DNA from: Prolixibacteraceae bacterium | GTDB lineage: Bacteria > Bacteroidota > Bacteroidia > Bacteroidales > Prolixibacteraceae | Length of the DNA: 50,608 nt | Assembly: GCA_016931385.1 (NCBI GenBank) | Contig: JAFGEV010000204.1 | Coordinates: 1-50,608 of the forward strand | Direction of reading: 5' to 3' | Shown here: one piece after another, positions 26,491 through 36,574 of the stretch | Numbering within the stretch: position 1 is the first letter of the stretch | Layout: the number at the start of each line of letters is the position of its first letter | Notes under the pieces: generated by a model | Databases searched by the model: none | Seen by the model: the letters and a program-made list of their open reading frames with translations, nothing else | What the model was told of the DNA's origin: nothing | Position numbers and translations under genes: made by a program

Positions 26491-28311
26491 ATGAACAAGT
26501 TAAGAAGCTCAACCTCGACACAGGGCCGCAAAATGGCCGGCGCAAGGGCGCTATGGCGTGCCAACGGCATGACCGAAGAACAGTTTAACCGTCCGGTGAT
26601 TGCCATTGTCAATTCGTTTACCCAGTTTGTCCCCGGCCACGTACACCTGCACGAAATTGGTCAATACTTAAAAAAGAAAATTGAAGCAAAAGGTTGCTTT
26701 GCTGCCGAATTCAATACCATTGCCATTGACGATGGTATTGCAATGGGGCACAACGGGATGCTTTATTCCCTCCCTTCGCGCGACCTGATTGCCGACAGTG
26801 TTGAATACATGTGCAACGCCCACACGGTTGATGCCATGATCTGCATTTCGAACTGCGACAAAATCACCCCGGGAATGCTCATGGCTGCCATGCGCCTGAA
26901 CATCCCTTCAATATTTGTTTCAGGCGGTCCGATGGAAGCCGGTAAAGTTGACGGTGAAAAATACGACCTGGTTGACGCGATGGTAATGGCCGCCGACCAA
27001 AACATTTCTGATGAAAAAATCTCAAGTGTTGAACGTTCGGCCTGCCCAACATGCGGTTCTTGCTCAGGTTTGTTCACGGCAAATTCAATGAACAGCCTCG
27101 CTGAAGCTATTGGCATGGCGCTGCCCGGAAACGGCACTATCGTTGCCACACACGCCAAACGGCTGGAGCTTTTTGACGAAGCTGCCGACCGCATTGTAAA
27201 AATCACTGAAGATTTTTATTTCAATGGAAATGAAAAGGTACTCCCCCGCTCAATCGCAAGCCGCGAGGCTTTCATGAATGCCATGACCCTCGATATTGGC
27301 ATGGGCGGAAGCACCAATACCATTCTCCACCTTCTGGCCATCGCCCACGAAGCCAAAGTTGACTTCAGCATGAAAGATATTGACGCCCTGTCGCGCAAAG
27401 TACCCAACCTTTGTAAAGTAGCCCCAAGTTCACGATATCACATGGAAGATGTTAACCGTGCCGGTGGAATACTTGGCATCATGGGCGAACTCGACCGGGC
27501 AGGATTGCTCGACACTACTGTAAACCGGGCCGACCAGCTTACCCTGGCCGAAGCGCTCGACCAGTTCGACATTATGCGCGATACCGTTACCGAAAAAGCT
27601 AAACAACGATACCTAGCCGCACCGGGCAACTACAAAAACCTTGTGCTGGCATCGCAGGAAAAATATTACAAAGAAGCCGATACCGACCGTGAAAACGGGT
27701 GTATCCGCGATCTTGAACATGCTTATAACAAAGAAGGAGGGCTCGCCGTACTTTTTGGCAACATTGCCAAAAGCGGCTGCATTGTCAAAACGGCAGGGGT
27801 CGATCCATCGGTTTTCCAGTTCCATGGTACAGCAAAGGTTTTTCATTCGCAGGAAGCAGCCTGCAACGGCATTCTTGGCGATGAAGTACAGGCCGGTGAC
27901 GTGGTTTTCATCCCGTACGAAGGGCCCAAAGGCGGGCCTGGCATGCAGGAAATGCTTTATCCAACATCGTATATTAAATCGATGAAGCTTGATAAAGCCT
28001 GTGCCCTGGTTACCGACGGCCGTTTTTCAGGCGGGACATCGGGCCTTTCAATTGGCCATGTTTCGCCCGAAGCTGCTGCTGGCGGCGAGATCGGGCTTGT
28101 CCGCAACGGCGATAAAATCGAAATCGATATCCCTGCCCGAAAAATAAACGTACTTGTCAGCGATGAAGAATTGAATAACCGCCGTATAGAGGAACAAGCC
28201 AAAGGCGACAAAGCCTTCACCCCAACCCGCGACCGCAAAGTCAGCAAAGCACTGCGGGCTTATGCTGCAATGGTTACTTCATCAGACAAAGGCGCTGTAA
28301 GAGAGATATAG
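26491..28311 (+). CDS. ilvD: Dihydroxy-acid dehydratase
   Basis: A 606-residue IlvD, the iron-sulfur enzyme that dehydrates dihydroxy acids to 2-keto acids, the third common step of Ile and Val synthesis. Cluster-ligand motifs are [12 protein letters not shown] and [17 protein letters not shown]. The C-terminal swivel domain has [12 protein letters not shown] and [23 protein letters not shown]. The track start at 26431 (TTG) lies right after the terminator's T run and would add GC-hairpin residues; the ATG at 26491 ([19 protein letters not shown]) fits the family. First enzyme gene of the attenuated ilv operon. Confidence 0.98.
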   Translation: MNKLRSSTSTQGRKMAGARALWRANGMTEEQFNRPVIAIVNSFTQFVPGHVHLHEIGQYLKKKIEAKGCFAAEFNTIAIDDGIAMGHNGMLYSLPSRDLIADSVEYMCNAHTVDAMICISNCDKITPGMLMAAMRLNIPSIFVSGGPMEAGKVDGEKYDLVDAMVMAADQNISDEKISSVERSACPTCGSCSGLFTANSMNSLAEAIGMALPGNGTIVATHAKRLELFDEAADRIVKITEDFYFNGNEKVLPRSIASREAFMNAMTLDIGMGGSTNTILHLLAIAHEAKVDFSMKDIDALSRKVPNLCKVAPSSRYHMEDVNRAGGILGIMGELDRAGLLDTTVNRADQLTLAEALDQFDIMRDTVTEKAKQRYLAAPGNYKNLVLASQEKYYKEADTDRENGCIRDLEHAYNKEGGLAVLFGNIAKSGCIVKTAGVDPSVFQFHGTAKVFHSQEAACNGILGDEVQAGDVVFIPYEGPKGGPGMQEMLYPTSYIKSMKLDKACALVTDGRFSGGTSGLSIGHVSPEAAAGGEIGLVRNGDKIEIDIPARKINVLVSDEELNNRRIEEQAKGDKAFTPTRDRKVSKALRAYAAMVTSSDKGAVREI

Positions 28312-28313
28312 GT

Positions 28314-28376
28314 GCTGGGAGCTGGGTACTGGGTACTGGGTTCTGGGTTCTGGAATTTGGAATTTGGAATTTGGAA
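28314..28376. repeat. Heptanucleotide repeat tract between ilvD and ilvB
   Basis: Nine units in perfect register: GCTGGGA, GCTGGGT, ACTGGGT twice, TCTGGGT, TCTGGAA, then TTTGGAA three times. It begins two bases after the ilvD stop and is transcribed within the operon. Two different themes (CTGGG and TTTGGAA) join without a phase shift. Confidence 0.92.
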
Positions 28377-28418
28377 TTTTCCTAAGTCTAATAATTAAAA
28401 ATAAATAAGAAAAAAGAT

Positions 28419-30122
28419 ATGAAAGAAAAAATAAACGGATCAGAAGCGATCATCCGCTCGATAATTGAAGAGGGGATTGATACAATTTTCGGATATCCCG
28501 GCGGTGCAATCATGCCAGTTTACGATGCCTTGTACGACAAAGGTGAAAAGTTAAAACACATATTAACACGCCACGAACAGGGAGCAATACACGCTGCACA
28601 GGGTTATGCACGGGTTTCGGGGAAAACCGCTGTATGCTTTGCCACATCGGGGCCGGGCGCAACAAACCTGCTCACCGGCATTACCGATGCAATGCTCGAC
28701 TCTACACCGGTTGTTTGCATAACCGGACAAGTAGCCTCGCCACTTTTGGGAACCGATGCTTTCCAGGAATCAGATATCCTGGGCATGTCGACCCCGGTTA
28801 CAAAATGGAACTATCAGATTACTGATGCATCTGAAATTCCGGAAGTGATGGCAAAAGCATTTTATATTGCACGTTCGGGGCGTCCGGGACCAGTACTCAT
28901 CGATGTTGCCAAAGATGTTCAGTTTGCCATGCTCGACTTCGAATACAAGAAATGCAACTGCATCAGAAGCTACATACCTTATTTGCCCATTGATGAAAAA
29001 CAGGTTAAAGCTGCTGCCGAAGCAATAAATAAGGCTCAAAAGCCCTTCTTGCTGTTTGGCCAGGGTGTATTGTTTTCACAAGCCGAAGAAGAGTTGCGGC
29101 AACTGGTTGAAAAAGCCGACATACCCGCTGCATGGACACTGCTTGGGGTATCGGCATTGCCAACCAACCACCCCCTTAACGTGGGTATGTTGGGCATGCA
29201 CGGTAATTACGGGCCAAATATAAAAACCAACGAATGCGACCTGCTTATTGCCGTTGGTATGCGTTTCGACGACCGTGTAACCGGAAAAGTTTCTGCCTAC
29301 GCCACACAGGCAAAGGTTGTTCACATTGAAGTAGACCCGGCCGAAATCAACAAAATCATTCCGGTACACTACCCGGTTTTGGGCGATGCAAAAAAAGTAT
29401 TAAGCAAACTTATCCCGCTGGTGAATGAAAACAAGCATACCGGCTGGATCAAAGAGTTTAAAGATGCTTACGAAACAGAGTTTGAAAAAGTAATTAAAAA
29501 CGACATTTACCGCAACAACGGAAAAATATCGATGGGTGAAGTGGTACGTGTTGCTTCTGAAAAAACCAATGGTGATGCCATTTGCGTTACCGATGTAGGC
29601 CAGCAACAGATGTTTGCGGCACGCTACTTCCAGTTCAACCATACCCGCAGCATGGTTACATCGGGCGGGCTTGGCACCATGGGCTTTGGCCTGCCGGCAG
29701 CCGTTGGCGCCCAAATTGGCCGACCTGACCGCACAGTGGTATCATTTATTGGAGATGGTGGTTTCCAAATGACCATGCAGGAACTGGGCACGATTGCCCA
29801 GGAAAAAATCCCGGTCAAAATCATTATCCTTAACAACAACTTTTTGGGTATGGTGCGCCAGTGGCAGGACCTGTTTTTCGAAAAACGCTACTCTTTTACC
29901 AACATTTCAGGCCCCGATTTTGTCAAACTTTCAGAGGCTTTTGGCATCCCGGCAAAACGGGTAATATCGAACAAAGACCTTGAAGGGGCCGTTAGCGAAA
30001 TGGTTGACCACGATGGCCCATACCTGCTTGAAGTAATGGTGGAAAAAGAAGACAATGTTTTCCCAATGGTACCTGCCGGGGCAAGCGTTTCAGACATTCT
30101 GCTTGAAAAACCTATAGCCTAA
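28419..30122 (+). CDS. ilvB: Acetolactate synthase large subunit
   Basis: A 567-residue thiamine-diphosphate enzyme condensing pyruvate with pyruvate or 2-ketobutyrate, the first common step of Val/Leu/Ile synthesis. The N-terminal PYR domain has FGYPGGAIMPVYDALY and the catalytic Glu in RHEQGAIHAAQGYAR. The central FAD-type domain follows. The PP domain has GDGGFQMTMQELGTIAQEKIPVKIIILNN and the FLGMVRQWQ mobile-loop motif. These features mark a true biosynthetic AHAS, not the catabolic enzyme. It is followed by its regulatory subunit. Confidence 0.98.
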   Translation: MKEKINGSEAIIRSIIEEGIDTIFGYPGGAIMPVYDALYDKGEKLKHILTRHEQGAIHAAQGYARVSGKTAVCFATSGPGATNLLTGITDAMLDSTPVVCITGQVASPLLGTDAFQESDILGMSTPVTKWNYQITDASEIPEVMAKAFYIARSGRPGPVLIDVAKDVQFAMLDFEYKKCNCIRSYIPYLPIDEKQVKAAAEAINKAQKPFLLFGQGVLFSQAEEELRQLVEKADIPAAWTLLGVSALPTNHPLNVGMLGMHGNYGPNIKTNECDLLIAVGMRFDDRVTGKVSAYATQAKVVHIEVDPAEINKIIPVHYPVLGDAKKVLSKLIPLVNENKHTGWIKEFKDAYETEFEKVIKNDIYRNNGKISMGEVVRVASEKTNGDAICVTDVGQQQMFAARYFQFNHTRSMVTSGGLGTMGFGLPAAVGAQIGRPDRTVVSFIGDGGFQMTMQELGTIAQEKIPVKIIILNNNFLGMVRQWQDLFFEKRYSFTNISGPDFVKLSEAFGIPAKRVISNKDLEGAVSEMVDHDGPYLLEVMVEKEDNVFPMVPAGASVSDILLEKPIA

Positions 30123-30165
30123 CCATAAATCAATTCAAGGTTATTTTAACTAAATAGTAAAAAAA

Positions 30166-30708
30166 ATGAAACAAGAATACATCATAACAGCATATTCTGA
30201 AAACCATATCGGGTTGTTAAACCGCATCACGATTGTTTTCACCCGGCGGAAAGTGAATATCGAAAGCCTTACCGTTTCCGAATCGGCTCACAAGGGCATA
30301 AGTAAATTCACCATTGTTGTAGAAACAACCGAAGAACAGGCCAGGAAAATTGTTCAGCAAATTGAGAAACAGGTTGAAGTACTCAAAGCTTTTTACCATA
30401 CCAACGATGAGATGATTTATCAGGAAATTGCCTTGTACAAAGTTTCAACCGACGACCTTACCGAAAGCAACAAGATTGAAATGCTTGTACGGAAACACAA
30501 TGCCCGCATTCTTGAGATCACAAAAGAGTATACCGTGATTGAAAAGACCGGGCACAAGGAAGAAACACAGGAATTTTTCAACGACCTCAATGAATTCAAG
30601 GTCATGCAGTTTATCCGCTCAGGCAGGATTGCCCTCACCCGATCACCCATTGAAAGGTTGTCGGAATTTCTGAAGGAAAGGGACGAGATTCTTTCAAAAG
30701 CTGATTGA
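30166..30708 (+). CDS. ilvN: Acetolactate synthase small (regulatory) subunit
   Basis: A 180-residue regulatory subunit. An N-terminal ACT domain (YIITAYSENHIGLLNRITIVFTRRKVNIESLTVSES) binds valine for feedback inhibition. A C-terminal ALS_ss domain follows (LYKVSTDDL...ILEITKEYTVIEKTGHKEETQEFFNDL...FIRSGRIALTR). Lengths match the IlvN/IlvH family; I use ilvN, and ilvH is equally valid. It is the last gene before a strong terminator, so ilvC and leu genes are elsewhere. Confidence 0.97.
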   Translation: MKQEYIITAYSENHIGLLNRITIVFTRRKVNIESLTVSESAHKGISKFTIVVETTEEQARKIVQQIEKQVEVLKAFYHTNDEMIYQEIALYKVSTDDLTESNKIEMLVRKHNARILEITKEYTVIEKTGHKEETQEFFNDLNEFKVMQFIRSGRIALTRSPIERLSEFLKERDEILSKAD

Positions 30709-30733
30709 ACCAAAAATATTTTTTGCAAATAAC

Positions 30734-30769
30734 GGGGGTTGTAGCCAAAAACTACAGCCCCTTTTTTTT
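30734..30769 (+). terminator. Rho-independent terminator of the ilv operon
   Basis: GGGGTTGTAG / CTACAGCCCC (one G.U pair) followed by eight T, 26 bases after the ilvN stop. Confidence 0.88.
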
Positions 30770-30967
30770 CGCGTTCAATATGTAAGTTACTGACAATATT
30801 CATCGGGCGTCAAGCCCTTTATTTTCTACTTTTGGAACAGTCTCATTTTACTACACCTGAAAGTATCGTAAATATAAATACAGGGTCATTGTTTTGTTCC
30901 GGGCAGTTTTTTTTAATTTTTTTTCTATTTTGTTGGCGAATTTATAACAAAACATAACCTTATAATA

Positions 30968-32869
30968 ATGAGAAAACCAAATTTAGAAAAGCTATTGCCT
31001 TGTATTTTAGTTGGTTTAACACTACTTCTGGCAACCTTCTCACTAAATGCCCAGGAACCAGTATCCGGGTATATTATCAGAATTAAAGAAAATAAAGTAT
31101 ACATTGACCTGACCTTCCCAAAAGTAGATATTGACACAAAAATTAATGTAATTAAAGAAGGTGAAGCCTTTATTCATCCAGTTACAAAAAAAGAAATTAA
31201 AGAAGAGGACGAGATTATTGCTCGGCTTGAAGTAAGCGATGTAAAAAGTGACTATTCAATTGCACGTGTGGTCCCGTCAAATGCCCTGAACCTGCTGAAG
31301 GAAGGTATGAAAATCACGGTCATACAAACTAAAGAAGAGGAAAAAACCTCAGATAACCTGTTTAAAAAATCGATGGCAATTGAGCCTTTAACGGTTTCGA
31401 ACATTCAGGGATTTTTAGGCCTTTATGTTGGCGATGTCCTCACCGAGAAGATGCTGGCAGAAGATCAGTTCCGTATCATCGACCGTCAGTCGCTGGGCCT
31501 TCAGATTGAAAAATATCTATTAAACCTGCAGACAGAAAACCAGGTGCTGAACACAATAAGTAACGGCAATATCGACTATATTATTTCTGGAACAATGTAT
31601 GAACCAGATGTGTCGGAAATTTCCTCAGGAATTCCGCTGCGAAATATGGTCAAGGTAGCCGGCTTCGCAGCCGAATTACTTACCGGAGAAGACCTTCATG
31701 TGGATGCCATATCGGAATTTGTTCCCAAACAGGTTGAAATGAAGAATCTGCGTTCGGTTGTGAAGGTAACGCTTAAAGTGATTGATGCTAAAACGGGAGA
31801 GATTGTCTTCCTGTGTACTGAGATGCAAGAAGCCATGGGACTGGGAGAAATTAATCTGGAAGGAGGAGTTCTAGGAGGTTTAAAATTGCAGGGAGGCGCT
31901 ACTACTTTTGCCAATACAATTACAGGTCAGGCAACTGAAAAAGCACTGACCAACCTTACCGGATATATTAATAAATTCTTTAATGGAGAAATTGGCACCA
32001 AAACTTATACCGGGAACATTATTTCATTAAGTGCGTTTTCAAAAGATAATAAACTTAAAATTATTTCCATTGAAGAAAATGATTCCGGTTTTACAGCTAC
32101 CTTAAATAAAGGCTCTCACAAAAAGAAACTTTTTAGCAATTTAAAAAAGGGAAATGCCTTTAACGTATATTGTCCAAAATACGATACCTCACTTATTTCA
32201 GGAGAAGTAAACAAATCAGGTAAAGATTTAATTGGGTTTGTAACATTGAAAGGAATCGAGCATGATCTTAGCCTTGGTAAACTTACCCTGAATCGAACAC
32301 TTCCTTTTGATCTGATAGTATCTGATAATAAACTTTTACCCAAACCAAACCATAAAAAAATTACCTTTTCGATCGGATACAATTTCCCGATATATTCAGA
32401 AACAGTTAGAAATGTAGATTTATTTGGATTTGGATTTGGTGAAGCATTAGAGATGATTTTTGAATTTGATGGTCCTGTTCGAATAAACCTGAAAGGTCTC
32501 TATCCTTTGACAAACTTTTATTCTCTTGGTCTTGGAACAGAAATTTTCTTTGATCAATCTTTGCATCTTGAAGAAAGCAGAGAAAGGATTAATCCCATAT
32601 TGTCCTGGTATATAAGCAATGAATTTTATTTGTCCCAAGGCAGATCTTGTCCATTTATTGAAGCAGGATTAGGATCGACCATTTACCGGGAGTCGACTAT
32701 TCTTGAAAGTACATTTTCGTATTACCTGGGTATTGGATATAAATACTATATCACAAGTAACTTTGGTATATTCTCGTCTTTAAAACTGGAACATCTTGGT
32801 CAAACGAATAATTATCTATTCCATCCCAATATTGATTTATTGTATTTAACATTTGGATTTTTCTTTTAA
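30968..32869 (+). CDS. CsgG/FlgT-like outer-membrane protein with C-terminal beta-barrel
   Basis: A 633-residue exported protein with a signal peptide ending LNAQ (about residue 29). Residues 30-125 resemble the FlgT C-terminal small domain (SGYIIRIKENKVYIDL...KEGEAFIHPVT...). Residues about 130-320 resemble a CsgG/FlgT assembly domain, with LTEKMLAEDQFRIIDRQSL and TLKVIDAKTGEIVFL. The last 180 residues (ITFSIGYNFPIYSE... to LTFGFFF) look like an outer-membrane beta-barrel ending in Phe. There is no lipobox, unlike CsgG. CsgG-like proteins form export pores or act in envelope assembly. No curli genes are nearby; three lipoprotein genes follow. Confidence 0.7.
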   Translation: MRKPNLEKLLPCILVGLTLLLATFSLNAQEPVSGYIIRIKENKVYIDLTFPKVDIDTKINVIKEGEAFIHPVTKKEIKEEDEIIARLEVSDVKSDYSIARVVPSNALNLLKEGMKITVIQTKEEEKTSDNLFKKSMAIEPLTVSNIQGFLGLYVGDVLTEKMLAEDQFRIIDRQSLGLQIEKYLLNLQTENQVLNTISNGNIDYIISGTMYEPDVSEISSGIPLRNMVKVAGFAAELLTGEDLHVDAISEFVPKQVEMKNLRSVVKVTLKVIDAKTGEIVFLCTEMQEAMGLGEINLEGGVLGGLKLQGGATTFANTITGQATEKALTNLTGYINKFFNGEIGTKTYTGNIISLSAFSKDNKLKIISIEENDSGFTATLNKGSHKKKLFSNLKKGNAFNVYCPKYDTSLISGEVNKSGKDLIGFVTLKGIEHDLSLGKLTLNRTLPFDLIVSDNKLLPKPNHKKITFSIGYNFPIYSETVRNVDLFGFGFGEALEMIFEFDGPVRINLKGLYPLTNFYSLGLGTEIFFDQSLHLEESRERINPILSWYISNEFYLSQGRSCPFIEAGLGSTIYRESTILESTFSYYLGIGYKYYITSNFGIFSSLKLEHLGQTNNYLFHPNIDLLYLTFGFFF

Positions 32870-33052
32870 CAGAAAGCATATCTTATGAAAAAAAATGTTT
32901 TCTATCAGGGCAATTTTTGATATTTCCTAATTCAGGAAGCAAACAGTCTATACATTAAATATTTGATAAAATATATTTTAACTTCTATCAATTATTCTAT
33001 AGCTTTATATCGATATTATTGTTTCGAAACAAATTCACAATTTGAATTTCTC

Positions 33053-34138
33053 ATGAATAGTAAAATTCCTCCGCTACGCAGTCAATTTAGGCGTTGGTAT
33101 GTTGTGGCTTTTATATTCTTCCCTACAGCCTGGCTAATCCAGTCGTGTTCAACAAGCTGCCATATTTGTGAAAAAGACAACACCAAAATCTACCAGGTTG
33201 AACTCAATGAAAAAGGTGCTGATCAGTATGGTTCCAACGAAATCATAACCTATTTCCAGCCCGATTCGCTTCAACGCGGGAGGAACAACAATTCCTTTTA
33301 CATAATTGACTGCGGCGAAGAAGAACCTTACAAGCTCCCAAAAGAAGAGTTGCAACAATTCACCGATTCAAGACGAAAAGAAATTAATGCCAGCTATGTA
33401 AAAAGAACTACCCGCACTTCCGATGCCGACCTTCCCCCTTTGTTGGTAAAACCCAATTCTGATGCTGTATGCAACCGGTACCGGCCTATAGTTAAAATTG
33501 AAGCCAGAGTTATGGGAGGTGTGAGGCTCGATGTGCCTGAATATTATTCGAAACCAGGTGCAGGCCAGATTGGCAGAGAATGGTTCGCGCTTTATGAACA
33601 AGGTGGGTTCGGGATTTTTGGCATCGAGGCTGCTGCCTTGCCCCGGATTTTCACCGTTGCTAAAAAACACAGTTTCAATATCGGCCCAATGATAGGCGCG
33701 TGGCCTGTTGACGGAGGTTTGTTTGTGCCGCTTTCTGTTCATCCGCGTTTTACTTTTCACGATATCACAAATCCCTTTAAGGGCGACTGGCTTAGCTGTA
33801 ATGCCATCTACCTGTTCGGCGATTATGGCCTTTCATTCCGAACCTTTAACATTGGGGAAAACAGCAACAATACATCCCTCAATTTCAACAATGACGGCCT
33901 GCCTGTCAATCATTTCTGGGATTTTGGCGTTGGCATCGACTTTTCGCAGTCGCCTAAAAGGAAGCATGACTTATCGTTTGATATTGGTTTCCGGCAAACA
34001 ACCCACGAGTTACCTGTTGCTCCGCTGGTATCGGATTGTATCGATGGAAGTGGAAACAGTGTAACAACAATCAATGAAAACTGCAGGACAACACGAACTG
34101 CACCCCAAGTATTTTTTAGAGTAGGAATTACCTGGTAA
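33053..34138 (+). CDS. Lipoprotein with barrel-like C-terminus, unknown function
   Basis: About 361 residues if started at the ATG at 33053, which puts a hydrophobic stretch and lipobox (AWLIQSC) near the N-terminus. The track start at 32963 adds 30 residues ahead of this signal. The mature protein begins with a Cys-rich stretch (CSTSCHIC), then a charged linker (about 40-130). From about 145 there are alternating beta strands (IEARVMGGVRLDV, FGIFGIEAAALPR, WDFGVGIDF, HDLSFDIGFRQT) ending in VFFRVGITW, like a small outer-membrane barrel. It is followed by the next lipoprotein gene after 10 bases. No family recognised. Confidence 0.72.
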   Translation: MNSKIPPLRSQFRRWYVVAFIFFPTAWLIQSCSTSCHICEKDNTKIYQVELNEKGADQYGSNEIITYFQPDSLQRGRNNNSFYIIDCGEEEPYKLPKEELQQFTDSRRKEINASYVKRTTRTSDADLPPLLVKPNSDAVCNRYRPIVKIEARVMGGVRLDVPEYYSKPGAGQIGREWFALYEQGGFGIFGIEAAALPRIFTVAKKHSFNIGPMIGAWPVDGGLFVPLSVHPRFTFHDITNPFKGDWLSCNAIYLFGDYGLSFRTFNIGENSNNTSLNFNNDGLPVNHFWDFGVGIDFSQSPKRKHDLSFDIGFRQTTHELPVAPLVSDCIDGSGNSVTTINENCRTTRTAPQVFFRVGITW

Positions 34139-34148
34139 AAGATAAGAC

Positions 34149-36566
34149 ATGAAAAAAATAAGATACAACATAAAATATTTTGCAGGAATCCTAAGTATTG
34201 GCATTGCAGTTATACTTTTCTGGACATGTACAGATGACCTGTTCAAGGAAAAGTTGCAACAGATTTGCGAAGGAGAAAGCCAGCCGGTATTAATTCAGTT
34301 TAAAGCCAAAGCTGAAAGCGTTTGCGGAACAGGCGATTCACTGGGCATTCCCCGGAATGCTGTTGTAGAATTTTCATTCGCGACACAACTTCGTACCGAT
34401 ACAGCTTTTATTTACCTCGATGAAAATGGCGAGGGACAATATGAAATTGAAGAAGGCTGCACAGGCGTTGACCTGCTTTGGATTGATGCAGGTTATGGTG
34501 AAAATTATCTGTCATGGCAAAGGGATTCATTTGGCATTCTATGCTGCCAGGAAAACCTGATCGATTCGATCTACTTCCTTTGCAGCTCCTCTGAACCAAC
34601 AGCAGTAAACTGCGATGCGTTGAATGATACCATTGTAATAGATTTTAATACAAATGGAAAAATCACTGTCCTTACTACCGGTATTCCTGTATTTGAACAG
34701 GCAATAGTATCGGGAGATACCGTAAGTGTCGATTTCACAGAATTGCTGGCTTTCACAAGCAACTATCCGCAGATTAATGTAGATTACAGGCCCGGCATTG
34801 ACCTGAACCAACCGGTTTTTGAAGTATATGAAAGAAACCCGATGATACTGAGGTTTTCGTTGGACAACTCCCAGCTTCTTGAAATTGTAAACGAAGAAAT
34901 TTTACTGAAAACAACATGTGTAAACGATCCTGACAAACAGGGAAATATTTTAATTATTATCAATGCTGTGGTTGAAGAAGTGTCGTGCAATTGCCCGTTT
35001 GAAGATAATCCAATAACCTACAACTTACCTGCTACAGGCACTGAGGAAAAAGTTCCGGTTGGCAGCAGCATTGAATACATTGATTTAACAATTGCCTGGA
35101 ATACAATGGGTCTTGATACCAGCTGTACCCTCGTGATAGAGTCGATTGTTCAGGAAACCGGCAATTCCAATGACCATCCTGAATATTGGTCAAATCCGGT
35201 AATTACACCGGCTGCAGGCAATACATTCAAAAACCAGGACATAAATGTGCGTGCAAGTTTCACACCGTTAACGCCCGGAGCCAGCAAAGCCAGCTACACA
35301 ATATCCCTTCATGTTGAAAGTGCAACCGGCACCGTTGAAGGCCCCTGTTCTTTCACGCTTGAGTGCGAAGCTGTGGGATGTGAAAATTTCTGCCCTTCAA
35401 TAACAATATTGAACTCAGGGTCAAAACTCGAAGATGGAACAAACCTGGCATTAGGAAGCAAAATCGATTTTGGCTCAGGCTCAACCATAATCAGGGAAAT
35501 GAAACATACCATAACAACCGATTGCCTCGAGGAACTTGGAAATTATGAATCAGCCAGCTTCAAAATCGGGTATGAAAACGAGTTTGCCTGCAACGACTTA
35601 AACTTTGATTATGTGGTTACCGGTGATTACCCCAACGATATAGATGTCACAATTATATCACCGAACACTTTTTTGAACGGCATCGATCCTTTAGTTATAT
35701 TTATTACCTATGAGCCAAACACCAACAGAGAGGAAGGGACATATAATTATACCCTTGAGTTAACAGCCGGTGACAGCGATGGATTTTACTGTTCACAAAT
35801 AATTCAGATAACCGGTATAGTAGAGTCGATAACCTCAAAAATCAGTACCGGCTATACCATGTCGACATTCAGCCAAATTGCAGAAGACAACAAGGCCTCA
35901 GGTGCGGCCCATGTTGCATACAAAATTGATGAATTTGATGATATTAATAAAACGTATGGCAAGCTAACTTCAGGAATCATTAATTATGTCGAAACCGGCA
36001 CATACGACTTTCCAGGTTCGGAAGCCGATTATACTTTCTACTTCGATGTTGATAACCCGAAAGACTGGGAAACGAACTTCAACCAGGAGCCTGAATTATA
36101 CCTTGTAAACAATGACCTTAACAAATTTGAATACATTACACGCTACCCGGTTGCCTATTTAAGCGGTGCCGATGATCTGGACAGCCTTTGTTCTGAAAAA
36201 GGCAATTATGAACTCATACGCCATATTTTCATGAACGATTTTTCAACTTTTGCACCTGCTGGAATAACCCCAACTACGATACATAATTTCACATACACTG
36301 AAACACCTCTGATGTGGAGCAATAGTATACCCAAATCAGGGATCAATCATCCCGATGGTATCGAATTAAGGGAAGGCGGGGTATATGTTTTGTGGGATAA
36401 CCTTGAAATTCCTTCTTTCCTCGACAACAACAAAGTATATTGTCATTTGGCTTTACTCTTCATTTATGACATAAAAACCGGGGAGGAAAATAAAACACCA
36501 CTGACCAATGAAAACGGCAGGGCAACAGTAACATTCTACGTACAGTACCCACTTGAAGTACCCTAA
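34149..36566 (+). CDS. Large lipoprotein with tandem Ig-like domains, unknown function
   Basis: An 805-residue lipoprotein: lipobox ILFWTC, mature start CTDDLFKEK, with acidic residues right after the Cys that resemble a surface-export signal. Beta-rich throughout. At least two domains of about 135 residues repeat a pattern starting with Cys pairs (CNCPFEDNPITYNLPATG..., ENFCPSITILNSGSKLEDG...) and closing with an acyl-chain-like SYTISLHV / NYTLELTA strand, typical of Ig-like folds. The C-terminal 250 residues are different. No catalytic motif is visible. It sits in an apparent operon: 10 bases after the previous gene and 8 before the next. Confidence 0.75.
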   Translation: MKKIRYNIKYFAGILSIGIAVILFWTCTDDLFKEKLQQICEGESQPVLIQFKAKAESVCGTGDSLGIPRNAVVEFSFATQLRTDTAFIYLDENGEGQYEIEEGCTGVDLLWIDAGYGENYLSWQRDSFGILCCQENLIDSIYFLCSSSEPTAVNCDALNDTIVIDFNTNGKITVLTTGIPVFEQAIVSGDTVSVDFTELLAFTSNYPQINVDYRPGIDLNQPVFEVYERNPMILRFSLDNSQLLEIVNEEILLKTTCVNDPDKQGNILIIINAVVEEVSCNCPFEDNPITYNLPATGTEEKVPVGSSIEYIDLTIAWNTMGLDTSCTLVIESIVQETGNSNDHPEYWSNPVITPAAGNTFKNQDINVRASFTPLTPGASKASYTISLHVESATGTVEGPCSFTLECEAVGCENFCPSITILNSGSKLEDGTNLALGSKIDFGSGSTIIREMKHTITTDCLEELGNYESASFKIGYENEFACNDLNFDYVVTGDYPNDIDVTIISPNTFLNGIDPLVIFITYEPNTNREEGTYNYTLELTAGDSDGFYCSQIIQITGIVESITSKISTGYTMSTFSQIAEDNKASGAAHVAYKIDEFDDINKTYGKLTSGIINYVETGTYDFPGSEADYTFYFDVDNPKDWETNFNQEPELYLVNNDLNKFEYITRYPVAYLSGADDLDSLCSEKGNYELIRHIFMNDFSTFAPAGITPTTIHNFTYTETPLMWSNSIPKSGINHPDGIELREGGVYVLWDNLEIPSFLDNNKVYCHLALLFIYDIKTGEENKTPLTNENGRATVTFYVQYPLEVP

Positions 36567-36574
36567 TTAATTAT

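Noticed and set aside
26763-27206. 147-residue minus-strand ORF
   Set aside because: Antisense shadow of ilvD, a strongly conserved gene.
30805-30822. Second terminator after ilvN (GGGC/GCCC with T-rich tail)
   Set aside because: Only a 4-bp stem, and a strong terminator already precedes it.
32963-33052. Upstream start of the lipoprotein gene
   Set aside because: It adds 30 residues before the signal peptide and lipobox; the ATG at 33053 is preferred.
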